Source: DASSKA01 sp963839365 (GTDB taxonomy: Bacteria > Actinomycetota > Actinomycetes > Propionibacteriales > Nocardioidaceae). From it: a stretch of 64,000 nt of DNA. Both the position numbers and the translations under genes were made by a program. The notes beneath the pieces were generated by a model that saw only the letters and a program-made list of their open reading frames with translations, had not been told where the DNA came from and searched no databases. Where the stretch lies: the NCBI GenBank assembly GCA_963839365.1, contig CAWIUT010000001.1:1302001-1366000 (forward strand), read 5' to 3'. Of this stretch, positions 17,042 through 25,912 are shown one piece after another. Position 1 is the first letter of the stretch. Every line of letters starts with the position of its first letter.

Positions 17042-18121
17042 TCAGCGCTCGACCTCGCCTCGGATGAACGCCTCGACGCGGACGCGGCCCTCGTCGTCGG
17101 GAAGCTGCACCGGCGGCGACTTCATCAGGTACGACGAGGCGGACAGGATCGGCCCGCCGATGCCCCGGTCGAGCGCGATCTTCGCGGCCCGGACCGCGTC
17201 GATGATGATGCCGGCACTGTTCGGGGAGTCCCACACCTCGAGCTTGTACTCCAGGTTCAGCGGCACGTCGCCGAACGCGCGGCCCTCGAGCCGGACGTAG
17301 GCCCACTTGCGGTCGTCGAGCCACTCAACGTAGTCGGAGGGGCCGATGTGCACGTTGCGGCTGCCGAGGTCGTGGCCGACGTTGGAGGTGACCGCCTGGG
17401 TCTTGGAGATCTTCTTCGACTCCAGCCGCTCCCGCTCGAGCATGTTCTTGAAGTCCATGTTGCCGCCGACGTTGAGCTGGTAGGTGCGGTCCAGCACCAC
17501 GCCGCGGTCCTCGAACAGCTTCGCGAGCACCCGGTGGGTGATCGTGGCGCCCACCTGGGACTTGATGTCGTCGCCGACGATCGGCACACCGGCCTTCTCG
17601 AACTTCTCGGCCCACTCGGGGTCGGAGGCGATGAACACCGGCAGCGCGTTCACGAACGCCACGCCCGCCTCGATGGCGCACTGGGCGTAGAACTTGTCCG
17701 CCTGCTCCGAGCCGACCGGCAGGTAGGAGATGAGGACGTCGACGTTCGCCTCACGCAGCGCGGCGACCACGTCGACCGGCTCCCCGTCGGCCTCCTCGAT
17801 GGTCTCCTGGTAGTACTTGCCGAGCCCGTCGAGCGTCGGACCGCGCTGCACGGTGATCCCGAGCGGTGGCACGTCGGTGATCTTGATCGTGTTGTTCTCC
17901 GAGGCCTGGGTGGCCTCGGCCAGGTCGAAGCCGACCTTCTTGGCGTCGACGTCGAAGGCGGCCACGAACTCGATGTCCGAGACGTGGTAGTCGCCGAACC
18001 GCACGTGCATCAGGCCCGGGACCGAGCCCGCTGGGTCGGCGTCCCGGTAGTACTGGACGCCCTGGATGAGAGAGGTCGCGCAGTTGCCGACTCCCACGAT
18101 TGCCACACGTACCGAACCCAT
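17042..18121 (-). CDS. ino1: Inositol-3-phosphate synthase
   Basis: This 359-residue NAD-dependent enzyme turns glucose 6-phosphate into inositol 3-phosphate, the first step to phosphatidylinositol and mycothiol in actinobacteria. It has the Rossmann motif GVGNCATSLIQG, the MIPS core GDDIKSQVGATITHR, NVGGNMDFKNM, the lysines of SKKISKTQAV and the C-terminal PLNLEYKLEVWDSPNSAG. The start at 18121 has AGGAG at normal spacing; upstream in-frame codons do not match the family. It is 68 bp downstream of padR on the same strand, an arrangement conserved in Streptomyces and Nocardioides, so PadR may control it. Confidence 0.95.
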   Translation of the reverse strand: MGSVRVAIVGVGNCATSLIQGVQYYRDADPAGSVPGLMHVRFGDYHVSDIEFVAAFDVDAKKVGFDLAEATQASENNTIKITDVPPLGITVQRGPTLDGLGKYYQETIEEADGEPVDVVAALREANVDVLISYLPVGSEQADKFYAQCAIEAGVAFVNALPVFIASDPEWAEKFEKAGVPIVGDDIKSQVGATITHRVLAKLFEDRGVVLDRTYQLNVGGNMDFKNMLERERLESKKISKTQAVTSNVGHDLGSRNVHIGPSDYVEWLDDRKWAYVRLEGRAFGDVPLNLEYKLEVWDSPNSAGIIIDAVRAAKIALDRGIGGPILSASSYLMKSPPVQLPDDEGRVRVEAFIRGEVER

Positions 18122-18189
18122 CGGGCTCTCCTCACTTCTGGTTGCTTGCTCGCTTGACTGACTTGCTCGGCGACGGGCTGCTGCCGCGC

Positions 18190-18783
18190 TCACCGGGACC
18201 CGGACCCCGGTGGGGGGTGCACGGGGGGCGTGCCCCCCGTGGGTGAGCCACGCTCGGCGTTGATCATGTCCGAGAGCCAGCGCACTTCACGCTCCACCGA
18301 CTCGACGCCGTGTCGCTGCAGCTCGGTGGCGTAGCGGTCCATCTGCCGCTGGGTGCGTGCCAGCTGGGCCTGCACCCGCTCCAGCCGCTCCTGCAGCCGA
18401 CTCCGCCGCCCCTCGAGGATGCGCAGCCGGATCTCCATGTCCGTGCGGCTGAAGAACGCGAAGCGGACGTCGAAGTTGTCGTCCTCCCAGGCGGAAGGAC
18501 CTGCCTCGGACATCAGGTGGGTGAACCGCTGGTTGCCGGCCGGAGTCAGCTCGTAGACGATGCGCTGACGTCGGCTCATGCCCGGCCCTGTGGCGCCCAC
18601 GTGCTCGGCGATCCAGCCGGCACGCAGCATCTTCTTCAGGGCGGGGTAGAGCGAGCCGTACGAGAGCACTCGTCCCCAGCCGAGCACCGCGTTGAGCTGC
18701 TTGCGCAGCTCGTAGCCGTGCATGGGCGCCTCGTGCAGCAGTCCGAGGACTGCGAGCTCGAGGGTCTCGGCACGACGGGTCAC
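18190..18783 (-). CDS. PadR-family transcriptional regulator
   Basis: This 197-residue protein has an N-terminal PadR winged helix (ELAVLGLLHEAPMHGYELRK, YGSLYPALKKMLRAGWI, VYELTPAG) and a long C-terminal coiled-coil region (residues about 115-175, RLQERLERVQAQLARTQRQMDRY) typical of the larger PadR type. The start is the GTG at 18783, with AGGTGG six bases away. It is upstream of ino1 in the same direction and divergent from the PBP gene. The 207-bp gap between the two starts holds a palindromic candidate operator, so it probably regulates itself and perhaps the PBP. The effector is unknown. Confidence 0.92.
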   Translation of the reverse strand: MTRRAETLELAVLGLLHEAPMHGYELRKQLNAVLGWGRVLSYGSLYPALKKMLRAGWIAEHVGATGPGMSRRQRIVYELTPAGNQRFTHLMSEAGPSAWEDDNFDVRFAFFSRTDMEIRLRILEGRRSRLQERLERVQAQLARTQRQMDRYATELQRHGVESVEREVRWLSDMINAERGSPTGGTPPVHPPPGSGSR

Positions 18784-18822
18784 GGGGTCCACCTGAGATG
18801 AGAGGCGTCTATCGGTCGCACC

Positions 18823-18840
18823 TATCGTAGCGATATATCG
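18823..18840. promoter_or_regulatory. Candidate PadR operator in the padR/PBP divergent region
   Basis: Two overlapping palindromes are present: TATCG-TAG-CGATA (18823-18835) and CGATATATCG (18831-18840). They are the only AT-rich part of the padR-PBP intergenic region and start about 40 bases upstream of the padR GTG. The position suggests autoregulation. Family PadR sites are usually short dyads of this kind. Confidence 0.55.
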
Positions 18841-18990
18841 ACGCGTCGCCACTCGGGGCCTCCGCAGCCCGCCGTGAGCAGTGCCACCCCCCGGCCCGGA
18901 CCGCTTTGCCCGCTGAATGTGGGGTTTGCGCTGCCCCCCCGTACTCTTCTTGGGAGCAGTTGTCCCTTCCGGCCCCTGGAGAGAGAACCG

Positions 18991-21222
18991 TTGAGCGCAC
19001 ACCGCAAGCGGCAGGGCTTCACGCCTTCGTCGCGCAACCAACGCGCCAAGAAGGTGACCAAGCGCTCCCCGAAGCGCTCCCTGGGCCGCCGGATCCTGAT
19101 GTGGGGCCTGATCAGCGTCCTCGCGCTGGTGCTGCTCGGGGCAGGAGCGTTCGCGGTCGCCTACGAGACGATCCATCTGCCGGACCCGAACAAGGACTTC
19201 CAGACCCAGACCACGTTCGTCTACTACGCCGGCGGCAAGCGCCAGATCGGGAGGTTCGCCACCCAGAACCGGGTGCGCGTGCCGCTGTCCGACGTACCCA
19301 AGTCGCTGCAGAACGCGGTGGTCTCCGCGGAGAACCGCACGTTCTGGACCGACCACGGCATCGACCCGAAGGGCATCGTCCGCGCGGCCTTCAACGACGT
19401 GCAGGGCAACCCCACCCAGGGCGCGTCGACGATCACCCAGCAGTACGTCAAGATCCTCTACCTGTCCCAGCAGCGGACCATCTCCCGCAAGATCAAAGAG
19501 GCCATCTTGTCGCTGAAGGTCCAGCAGCAGATGTCCAAGAGCGCGATCCTGCAGGGCTACCTGAACGCGATCTACTTCGGCCGCGGGGCGTACGGCGTCC
19601 AGGCGGCAGCGCAGGCGTACTTCAACAAGGACGTGCAGGACCTCACCCTGCGGCAGAGCGCGGTGCTCGCTTCGGTGCTGAACTCTCCAGGTGACCTCGA
19701 CCCGGCCGCCGGGAAGGGGAACCAGGAGCGGTTGCTCGCGCGTTATCGGTATGTGCTCAACGGCATGGCCAGCATGGGCAACATCAGCAAGCAGCGGGCG
19801 CTTCGGGCCGAGCAGCGGCTGCCCAAGTTCCCCAAGATCCCCAGCAGGAACGTGTACGGCGGGCAGCGCGGCCACGTGTTGACGATGGTGCGCAAGCAGC
19901 TGCACGCCGACGGGTTCTCCGACGAGCAGATCGACGGCGGCGGTCTCCGGGTGACCACCACCCTCACGCGCAAGGCGATGAGCTCCGCCGCGCAGGCGGT
20001 GAAGCAGCAGCGGCCCTCGGGTCTCAAGCAGCTGCACGTCGCGGTCGCCTCCGTCGACCCGCGCACGGGCGCGCTGCGCGGCTTGTACGCCGGCCAGAAC
20101 TACCTGAAGAGCCAGCTGAACTGGGCGGTCGCGGGCGGGTCCCCCGGCTCGGCCTTCAAGCCGTTCGCACTCGCCGCCGCGCTGAAGAGCGGCTACTCGC
20201 TGAACAGCACCTTCGACGGCAACTCGCCGTACTACTTCGCCAACCACACCGGCAAGGTGGTCAACGAAGGTCCCGGGCAGGGCAACGACTACGGCTCCCA
20301 GATCACGCTGACCAAGGCCACCGAGGAGTCGGTGAACACCGCCTACACCGACCTGACGCTGGCGATGCACAACGGGCCGCAGAAGATCCTGAACACCGCG
20401 GTCGACATGGGCATCCCGCGGGACGCGCCCGGGCTGGAGCCGAACCCGGTCATCGCCCTGGGCAGCGCCACGATCAGCCCGATCGACATGGCGAACGCCT
20501 ACGGCACCATCGCCGACGGCGGCCAGGCCAAGGACTGGTACCTGGTGTCGAAGGTGACCGACGCCAACGGTGACGTGCTCTTCCGGGACAAGCCCGCGCC
20601 TTCCCGGGCGCTGCCCAACCCGGTCGACCGCGACGTCAGCTGGGCCCTGCAGCAGGTGGTCAAGCACGGCACCGGGACCAACGCGCTCGCGCTGGGCCGC
20701 CCGGCCGCGGGCAAGACCGGCACCGCGACCAACGGGAACGGGGACGTCTCCTCGTCGTGGTTCGTCGGCTTCACGCCGCAGCTGTCCACCGCGGTGATGT
20801 ACGTGCGCGGGAACGGGAACGGCAAGCTGGACGGCTACATGCCCTCCTACTTCGGGGCGGACTACCCGACCCGCACCTGGACGGCCGTGATGCACAAGGA
20901 CCTGGCGGGCACGCCGGTGGAGCAGTTCCCGCCACCGGCCCACCTGAAGGCGACCAACCACGACCACGCGCCGCTGCCGACCTACACGCCGAGCCCGACC
21001 TACACGCCGACCCCGACGCCGACCCCGACGCCGACCCCGACGCCGACTCCGACCCCGACGCCGACCCCGACGCCGACTCCCACGCCGACTCCCACGCCCA
21101 GCTCGACACCCAGCGGGATCTGCATCCCCGGCCCCTGTGCGTCCGCGACGCCGACGCCGACTCCCACCCCGACGTCGACCAGCACCGCCCGGAGCGGCCC
21201 AACGTCTCGGAGCTCGCCCTAG
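18991..21222 (+). CDS. Bifunctional penicillin-binding protein (class A transglycosylase/transpeptidase)
   Basis: The protein has 743 residues from TTG at 18991, chosen because GGAGAGAG precedes it and the basic cytoplasmic tail starts here. Residues about 36-58 form the membrane anchor. The GT51 domain has the catalytic Glu114 (SAENRTFW) and GASTITQQYVK. The transpeptidase domain has Ser387 in SAFK, SVN at 447-449 and KTG at 575-577. All catalytic motifs are intact. The C-terminus is a long Thr-Pro repeat outside the cell, probably a wall-spanning spacer. The gene lies divergent from padR-ino1, as in Streptomyces. The enzyme polymerises and crosslinks peptidoglycan. Confidence 0.95.
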   Translation: MSAHRKRQGFTPSSRNQRAKKVTKRSPKRSLGRRILMWGLISVLALVLLGAGAFAVAYETIHLPDPNKDFQTQTTFVYYAGGKRQIGRFATQNRVRVPLSDVPKSLQNAVVSAENRTFWTDHGIDPKGIVRAAFNDVQGNPTQGASTITQQYVKILYLSQQRTISRKIKEAILSLKVQQQMSKSAILQGYLNAIYFGRGAYGVQAAAQAYFNKDVQDLTLRQSAVLASVLNSPGDLDPAAGKGNQERLLARYRYVLNGMASMGNISKQRALRAEQRLPKFPKIPSRNVYGGQRGHVLTMVRKQLHADGFSDEQIDGGGLRVTTTLTRKAMSSAAQAVKQQRPSGLKQLHVAVASVDPRTGALRGLYAGQNYLKSQLNWAVAGGSPGSAFKPFALAAALKSGYSLNSTFDGNSPYYFANHTGKVVNEGPGQGNDYGSQITLTKATEESVNTAYTDLTLAMHNGPQKILNTAVDMGIPRDAPGLEPNPVIALGSATISPIDMANAYGTIADGGQAKDWYLVSKVTDANGDVLFRDKPAPSRALPNPVDRDVSWALQQVVKHGTGTNALALGRPAAGKTGTATNGNGDVSSSWFVGFTPQLSTAVMYVRGNGNGKLDGYMPSYFGADYPTRTWTAVMHKDLAGTPVEQFPPPAHLKATNHDHAPLPTYTPSPTYTPTPTPTPTPTPTPTPTPTPTPTPTPTPTPTPSSTPSGICIPGPCASATPTPTPTPTSTSTARSGPTSRSSP
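21004..21098 (+). repeat. 6-bp tandem repeat encoding a Thr-Pro tail
   Basis: A hexanucleotide array (CCGACC, CCGACG and CCGACT variants) codes for about 15 consecutive Thr-Pro pairs at the end of the PBP, with a shorter second block at 21148-21180. The reverse strand reads an uninterrupted Gly/Val repeat, which is only a shadow. Such arrays are prone to in-frame length change. Confidence 0.9.
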
Positions 21223-21233
21223 ATGAGGCGCCG

Positions 21234-22682
21234 GTGAGGGGGCTGGTCCGCCCGACCGCCGAGGACCCGTTGGCCACCTCGGCCAGCGAGTGCATCGGCG
21301 GACCGGCCGGCGAGCACTCCGCGCCGCACCCGTGGTGGAGCCCGCTGCGGGTGGTGCTCGCCGTGACCTGCGTCGCGCTGTGCCTGGGCATGCTCGCGAA
21401 GACCCCCTGCGTGCAGGAGAGCTGGGGCGGCGGGGACGCGCGCTACCAGCAGATGTGCTACTCCGACGTGCCCTACCTGTACGTCGGACGCGGCTTCGCC
21501 GAGCGGATCCTGCCTTACAGCGACACCGGCGGCCGGTACCAGGCGATGGAGTACCCGGTCGTGATCGGCTACTTCGCCTACGGCGCCGCGTTGATCACCC
21601 AGGCCCTGGACGGCTGGCCCGACCTGGGCCCGCGGCAGTCGGTGCCGGCCGACAAGGTGTACGCCGCGCCCGGGGTCAGCCGCGAGATGGGGCTGTACTT
21701 CGACGTCACGGCGGTGCTGCTCGCAGGTTGCGCGCTGGCCGCCGCCTGGTTCCTCGCCCGCACCCAGCGGCGGCGACCGTGGGACGCGATGCTGTTCGCA
21801 GCGGCCCCGGTGCTGGTGCTGTCCGGGCTGATCAACTGGGACCTGATCGCGGTGGCGGCCTCGGCGGCGGCGATGTGGGCCTGGGCCCGCGGCAGACCGG
21901 CCCTGTCCGGGGTGTTCATCGGGTTGGGGGTGGCCACCAAGCTCTACCCGGTGTTCCTGCTCGGCGCGCTGCTGGTGGTGTGCCTGCGGCGCAGGGACCT
22001 GCGGCCGTTCCTGGTCGGTGCGGGAGCCGCGGCGGCGACGTGGCTGCTCGTGGATGCGCCGGCGATGCTCTACGGCTTCGACCAGTGGAAGCAGTTCTGG
22101 GTCCTCAACGAGCAGCGCGGAGCAGACCTCGGCTCGCTGTGGCTGGTCTGGCAGCAGATGGGGCACACCGTCTCGGTGGGGCTGGTCAACACCACGGCGG
22201 CGGTGTTCTTCGCGGCGGTCTGCCTGACCGTGCTCGGGCTGGGACTGTCCGCGCGGCGTGCTCCCCGGGTCCCGCAGCTGGTGTTCCTGGTGCTGGTGGG
22301 CTTCCTCGTGGTGAACAAGGTGTACTCCCCGCAGTACGTGCTCTGGCTGCTGCCGTTCGCGGTGCTGGCCCGGCCGCGGTGGCGGGACATCCTCGTCTGG
22401 CAGGCCGGCGAGGCGTTCTACTTCGTGGCGGTGTGGCTCTACCTCGGCCACTCCACGGCGCCCTCGGGCACCGGCGCGCCCGACGAGGTGTACTGGCTGG
22501 CGATCATCGTGCGGGTGCTCGCCGAGCTCTACCTGGCCGCGCTGGTGGTCCGTGACGTGGTCGCCCCCTGGCACGACCCGGTGCGCCGGGACGGCGTGAC
22601 CGACGACCCGGTGTACCCGTCCGGCGAGGAGGGGGTACACATGAGGTATGCGAGCTCTCACCACGGTTCCCCTGTCCGGTAG
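21234..22682 (+). CDS. Glycosyltransferase family 87 / DUF2029-type membrane protein
   Basis: This 482-residue polytopic protein of the GT-C type resembles polyprenyl-phosphomannose-dependent mannosyltransferases of actinobacteria. Features are YVGRGFAERILPYSD after helix 1 (with the acidic residue expected in the first loop), GLGVATKLYPVFLLGALL and NKVYSPQYVLWLLPF. The GTG at 21234 has GAGG six bases upstream and begins 11 bp after the PBP stop, so the two are probably cotranscribed. The stop lies 35 bp inside the next gene. It is expected to add a sugar to an envelope glycolipid or glycan. The exact acceptor is unknown. Confidence 0.85.
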   Translation: MRGLVRPTAEDPLATSASECIGGPAGEHSAPHPWWSPLRVVLAVTCVALCLGMLAKTPCVQESWGGGDARYQQMCYSDVPYLYVGRGFAERILPYSDTGGRYQAMEYPVVIGYFAYGAALITQALDGWPDLGPRQSVPADKVYAAPGVSREMGLYFDVTAVLLAGCALAAAWFLARTQRRRPWDAMLFAAAPVLVLSGLINWDLIAVAASAAAMWAWARGRPALSGVFIGLGVATKLYPVFLLGALLVVCLRRRDLRPFLVGAGAAAATWLLVDAPAMLYGFDQWKQFWVLNEQRGADLGSLWLVWQQMGHTVSVGLVNTTAAVFFAAVCLTVLGLGLSARRAPRVPQLVFLVLVGFLVVNKVYSPQYVLWLLPFAVLARPRWRDILVWQAGEAFYFVAVWLYLGHSTAPSGTGAPDEVYWLAIIVRVLAELYLAALVVRDVVAPWHDPVRRDGVTDDPVYPSGEEGVHMRYASSHHGSPVR

Positions 22683-23694
22683 CACCCTCGCCGTCTCCGA
22701 CGTACCCGACCCGGCGGCGGGCGAGGGTGAGCTCCTGGTCGACGGGATCGCCGTGGGCGTCTGCGGCACCGACAAGGAGATCGCCCGCGGCGACTACGGC
22801 TGGGCGCCCCCGGGCGAGGAGCGGCTGGTGATCGGCCACGAGTCGCTCGGCCGGGTGCGTCAGGCGCCCGGGGGCAGCGGCTTCGCGGCCGGCGACCTGG
22901 TCGTCGGAGTGGTCCGCCGGCCCGACCCGGAGCCGTGCGGCGCGTGCGCCCACGGAGAGTTCGACATGTGCCGCAACGGGAAGTACACCGAGCGCGGCAT
23001 CAAGGAGATCCACGGCTACTGCAGCGAGCAGTGGACCGTCGAGGCCGACTACGCGGTGAAGCTGGACCCGCGGCTGGAGGAGGTCGGCATGCTGCTCGAG
23101 CCGACCACCGTGGTCGCCAAGGCCTGGGAGCAGGTGGAGCGGATCGGTGCCCGGGCCTGGTTCGAGCCGCAGTCGGTGCTGGTCACCGGCGCCGGCCCGA
23201 TCGGCCAGCTGGCGGCGCTGCTCGGGGTGCAGCGGGGCCTCGACGTGCACGTGCTCGACCTGGTCCAGGACGGCCCGAAGCCCCAGCTGGTGAAGGACCT
23301 GGGGGCCACCTACCACCACGAGGACGTGCTGACGGTGGCGGACAAGGTGCGACCGGACATCGTGATCGAGGCGACCGGCGTGGGTCCGGTGATCTTCGGG
23401 GCGCTGGCCGGCACCGCGTCGTACGGCATCGTGGTGCTGACCGGCGTGTCCACCGGCGGGCGGGAGCTGCCGATCGACGCCGGCGCGCTGAACCGCTCGA
23501 TCGTGTTGGAGAACGACGCGGTGGCCGGGTCGGTGAACGCCAACCTGCGGCATTACGCGCACGCGGCGGACGCGCTGGCGAAGGCCGACCTGGACTGGCT
23601 GCAGCGGCTGGTCACCCGGCGGGTCCCGCTGGAGAGGTTCAGCGACGCGTTCGAGCCGCGCGAGGACGACGTCAAGGTCGCCATCACGCTGTAG
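22648..23694 (+). CDS. Zinc-dependent sugar (glucose) 1-dehydrogenase, MDR family
   Basis: This 348-residue medium-chain dehydrogenase has the catalytic zinc ligand in GVCGTDKE, IGHES, the structural zinc loop CGACAHGEFDMC, RGIKEIHGYCSEQW, typical of glucose dehydrogenases of the archaeal type, and the Rossmann motif VTGAGPIGQLAALLG. It oxidises glucose or a related aldose with NAD(P). The ATG at 22648 overlaps the glycosyltransferase stop by 35 bp, so it is likely in the same transcript. Specificity for glucose is inferred from the subfamily pattern only. Confidence 0.88.
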   Translation: MRALTTVPLSGSTLAVSDVPDPAAGEGELLVDGIAVGVCGTDKEIARGDYGWAPPGEERLVIGHESLGRVRQAPGGSGFAAGDLVVGVVRRPDPEPCGACAHGEFDMCRNGKYTERGIKEIHGYCSEQWTVEADYAVKLDPRLEEVGMLLEPTTVVAKAWEQVERIGARAWFEPQSVLVTGAGPIGQLAALLGVQRGLDVHVLDLVQDGPKPQLVKDLGATYHHEDVLTVADKVRPDIVIEATGVGPVIFGALAGTASYGIVVLTGVSTGGRELPIDAGALNRSIVLENDAVAGSVNANLRHYAHAADALAKADLDWLQRLVTRRVPLERFSDAFEPREDDVKVAITL

Positions 23695-23704
23695 CGACCG
23701 CGAG

Positions 23705-24754
23705 TCAGCTGACGAGGACCTCGTCGAAGGCGGTCGCGGTGTGCCGCACGCGCACGTCGACCTCCTCGCCCACCTCGGGCACCCGTGCGCCGCGGGGCAG
23801 GAACAGCATGGAGGCCTGCATGTGCGGCGGCTCGGCGAACACCCGGTGCTTGCCGTCGATGAGGTACGGCGAGCGCACCACCCCCGCCGCGTCCAACCCG
23901 CCGCGGGCGATCGTCGCGGCGCGGGTGCGCAGGCTCAGCGCTCCGGTGGGCGACTCCAGCCCGATGCCGTGGGCGGTGCCCCCGGAGACGATGACGAGGG
24001 TGCCGGCGCGCGGTGCGCTGCGGCCCCGGTAGCCGTACCGCTCGCCCCGGTCGACGGGGTGGGTGTCGAGCACGCTGGCCCGCACCGTCAGTGGTTCCGG
24101 GTCGCCGAGCCACAGGTCGGTGCCGATCCGCGGGCGGAACTCGTAGTCGGGGTAGCCGCAGGCCAGGGCGCGTATCTCGTCGCTGGTCAGGTGCGAGACG
24201 TAGACGGTCCTGGTGGGCAGGCCGGCGGCCACCACGTCGGTCATCAGCCTCTCGACCTCGGGCAGGTGGGACTGCACCGCCAACGGCAGGTGGATGGCCA
24301 CCCCCTCCACGTGCACCTCGGCGTGCCGTGCCACCAGCGTGCCGGCCTCCCGGAGCGCGGCCGCGGACAGTCCGTGCCTCTTCATGGACGTGAGCCGCTC
24401 CAGCACCACCCGGGGCTTGTCGGGCCCTTCGGCGAGCGACTCCAGGTCCTCCAGCCGGCTGACCGTGTGCACGATCCGCTTCGCGGCTCGCGGCTCGAGC
24501 TCGCCGGTCTCTCCGGGTCGCCAGGGGGTGAGCACCAGGAGGGAGCCGCCGAAGCGCGACGAGGCGGCTGCCACCTCGCCGTACGTCCCGACGGCCAGGG
24601 TGTCCGCGCCCAGCCAGCCGGCCTTGCGGGCGAGCCGGGGGATGCCGAACCCGTAGCCGTTGCCCTTGGCCACCGGGACCAGGCCGGGCCGGTCCGCGGC
24701 GACCTGCTTCAGGTGCGCGCGCCAGCGCTCCCCGTCGACGTACATGCGCAGCAC
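23705..24754 (-). CDS. Alanine racemase-fold PLP enzyme
   Basis: The protein has 349 residues and the alanine racemase two-domain layout: an N-terminal barrel with the PLP lysine in VAKGNGYGFG, and a C-terminal beta domain with RYGYRGRS and HMQASMLFLPRGARVPEVGEEVDV. The start at GTG 24754 lies one base past the stop of the FemAB gene, and translation is surely coupled to it. Pairing with a FemAB aminoacyltransferase suggests a role in the peptidoglycan cross-bridge or supply of an amino acid for it. Several motifs differ from housekeeping Alr, so true alanine racemase activity is not certain. Confidence 0.83.
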   Translation of the reverse strand: MLRMYVDGERWRAHLKQVAADRPGLVPVAKGNGYGFGIPRLARKAGWLGADTLAVGTYGEVAAASSRFGGSLLVLTPWRPGETGELEPRAAKRIVHTVSRLEDLESLAEGPDKPRVVLERLTSMKRHGLSAAALREAGTLVARHAEVHVEGVAIHLPLAVQSHLPEVERLMTDVVAAGLPTRTVYVSHLTSDEIRALACGYPDYEFRPRIGTDLWLGDPEPLTVRASVLDTHPVDRGERYGYRGRSAPRAGTLVIVSGGTAHGIGLESPTGALSLRTRAATIARGGLDAAGVVRSPYLIDGKHRVFAEPPHMQASMLFLPRGARVPEVGEEVDVRVRHTATAFDEVLVS

Positions 24755-24755
24755 G

Positions 24756-25889
24756 TCAGCCCCGCCTGCGCATGTAGAGGGAGAACGCGCCGTACAGCAG
24801 CGGCGACAGCGGCAGGTCCCACTCGCCGGCGTACTCCACGGCCTCGCCGCCCGTGCCCACCTTGAACTGCACCAGCCCGACGTGCGGGTCGTCGGGGTCG
24901 AGGGTGTCGGTGATGCCACGCAGGTCGTAGACGTCCGCGCCGACGGCGATCGCGTCGCGGATCATCTCCCACTGCACGGCGTTGGAGCCGCGCACCTCGC
25001 GCTTGTCGGAGGAGGATGCGCCGTAGGAGTACCACACGTGCCCCCCGACCCGGACCCAGACGGTGGCGGCGACCAGGTCCCCCTCGTGCCGGCCCAGGTA
25101 GAGGCGCACCCGGTCCGGCTCCTCCTCGCCGAGCGCCTCGAACATGGTCCGGAAGTAGCCGAGCGGCCGCGGCGTGAAGTGGTCGCGCTCGGCCGTGACG
25201 CGGTAGAGCTCGTGGAACGTGGGTAGCTCCTCGAGCCCTCCCCGCTGCACCTCGACGCCGGCCTTCCCGGCCTTCTTGATGTTGCGCCGCCACTGTTGGT
25301 TCATCCCCGCCAGCACGTCCTCCTCGGTGCGCCCCTTCAGCGGGATCGCGAAGTTGTAGCGCGGCTGCCCTGCGGAGAACCCGCCCTCGGACTGCTGCTC
25401 GCGCCAGCCGAGCCCGCGCAGCTGGGAGACCACGGAAGCGCCGGTCTGGGACCGCTCGGTCGGCGGCAGGTCGACCAGGCTGCGGATGCCTTCGTCGGCG
25501 ACACCCTTCTTGACCGCGCCTGCCTGCCAGCGTCGGGTCACCACCGGCGGACCCATCCGGATCCCGAAGGCGCCGTGCCGGCGCAGATGCTCGGCCATCG
25601 GGCTCAGCCAGCGGTCCAGGTCGGCGTCGGACCAGTCCAGCGCCGGTCCCTCGGGCAGGTAGGCGAGGTAGCGGCGCAGCCGTGGCAGCCGACGGTAGAG
25701 CACCAGCCCGGCACCGACCGGCCGCTCGGGCCGGTCGGGGTCGAACCACCCGATCGACTCGCGCTCCCACTCGGTCTTGACCCGTCCCCAGGCCGGGGTC
25801 TGCAGGAAGCTCACCGAGCGTTGCGACCGGACGAACTCCAGGTGCTCGGCGGGGCTGATCGTGCGCACGTTCAGGGGGGAGGCGGTCAC
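24756..25889 (-). CDS. femX: FemAB-family peptidoglycan bridge aminoacyltransferase
   Basis: This 377-residue protein has two GNAT-like halves and a helical arm. Visible features are FLQTPAWGRVKTEWE, the lysine-rich WRRNIKKAGKAGVEV at the domain junction, YGASSSDKREVRGSNAVQWEMI and LRGITDTLDPDDPHVGLVQFKVGTGG. Such enzymes transfer an amino acid (glycine in actinobacteria with LL-diaminopimelate walls) from tRNA to lipid II. The GTG start at 25889 fits the family start. It is cotranscribed with the racemase-like gene and 23 bp downstream of nfo. The synteny matches the femX locus of Streptomyces. Confidence 0.88.
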   Translation of the reverse strand: MTASPLNVRTISPAEHLEFVRSQRSVSFLQTPAWGRVKTEWERESIGWFDPDRPERPVGAGLVLYRRLPRLRRYLAYLPEGPALDWSDADLDRWLSPMAEHLRRHGAFGIRMGPPVVTRRWQAGAVKKGVADEGIRSLVDLPPTERSQTGASVVSQLRGLGWREQQSEGGFSAGQPRYNFAIPLKGRTEEDVLAGMNQQWRRNIKKAGKAGVEVQRGGLEELPTFHELYRVTAERDHFTPRPLGYFRTMFEALGEEEPDRVRLYLGRHEGDLVAATVWVRVGGHVWYSYGASSSDKREVRGSNAVQWEMIRDAIAVGADVYDLRGITDTLDPDDPHVGLVQFKVGTGGEAVEYAGEWDLPLSPLLYGAFSLYMRRRG

Positions 25890-25912
25890 GGTCCCCGAGC
25901 GTAGCGGGCCGG

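Noticed and set aside
18154..18165. TTGACTGACTTG, resembling half of the TetR operator
   Set aside because: It lacks the TCAGTC arm and lies between padR and ino1, away from the cluster.
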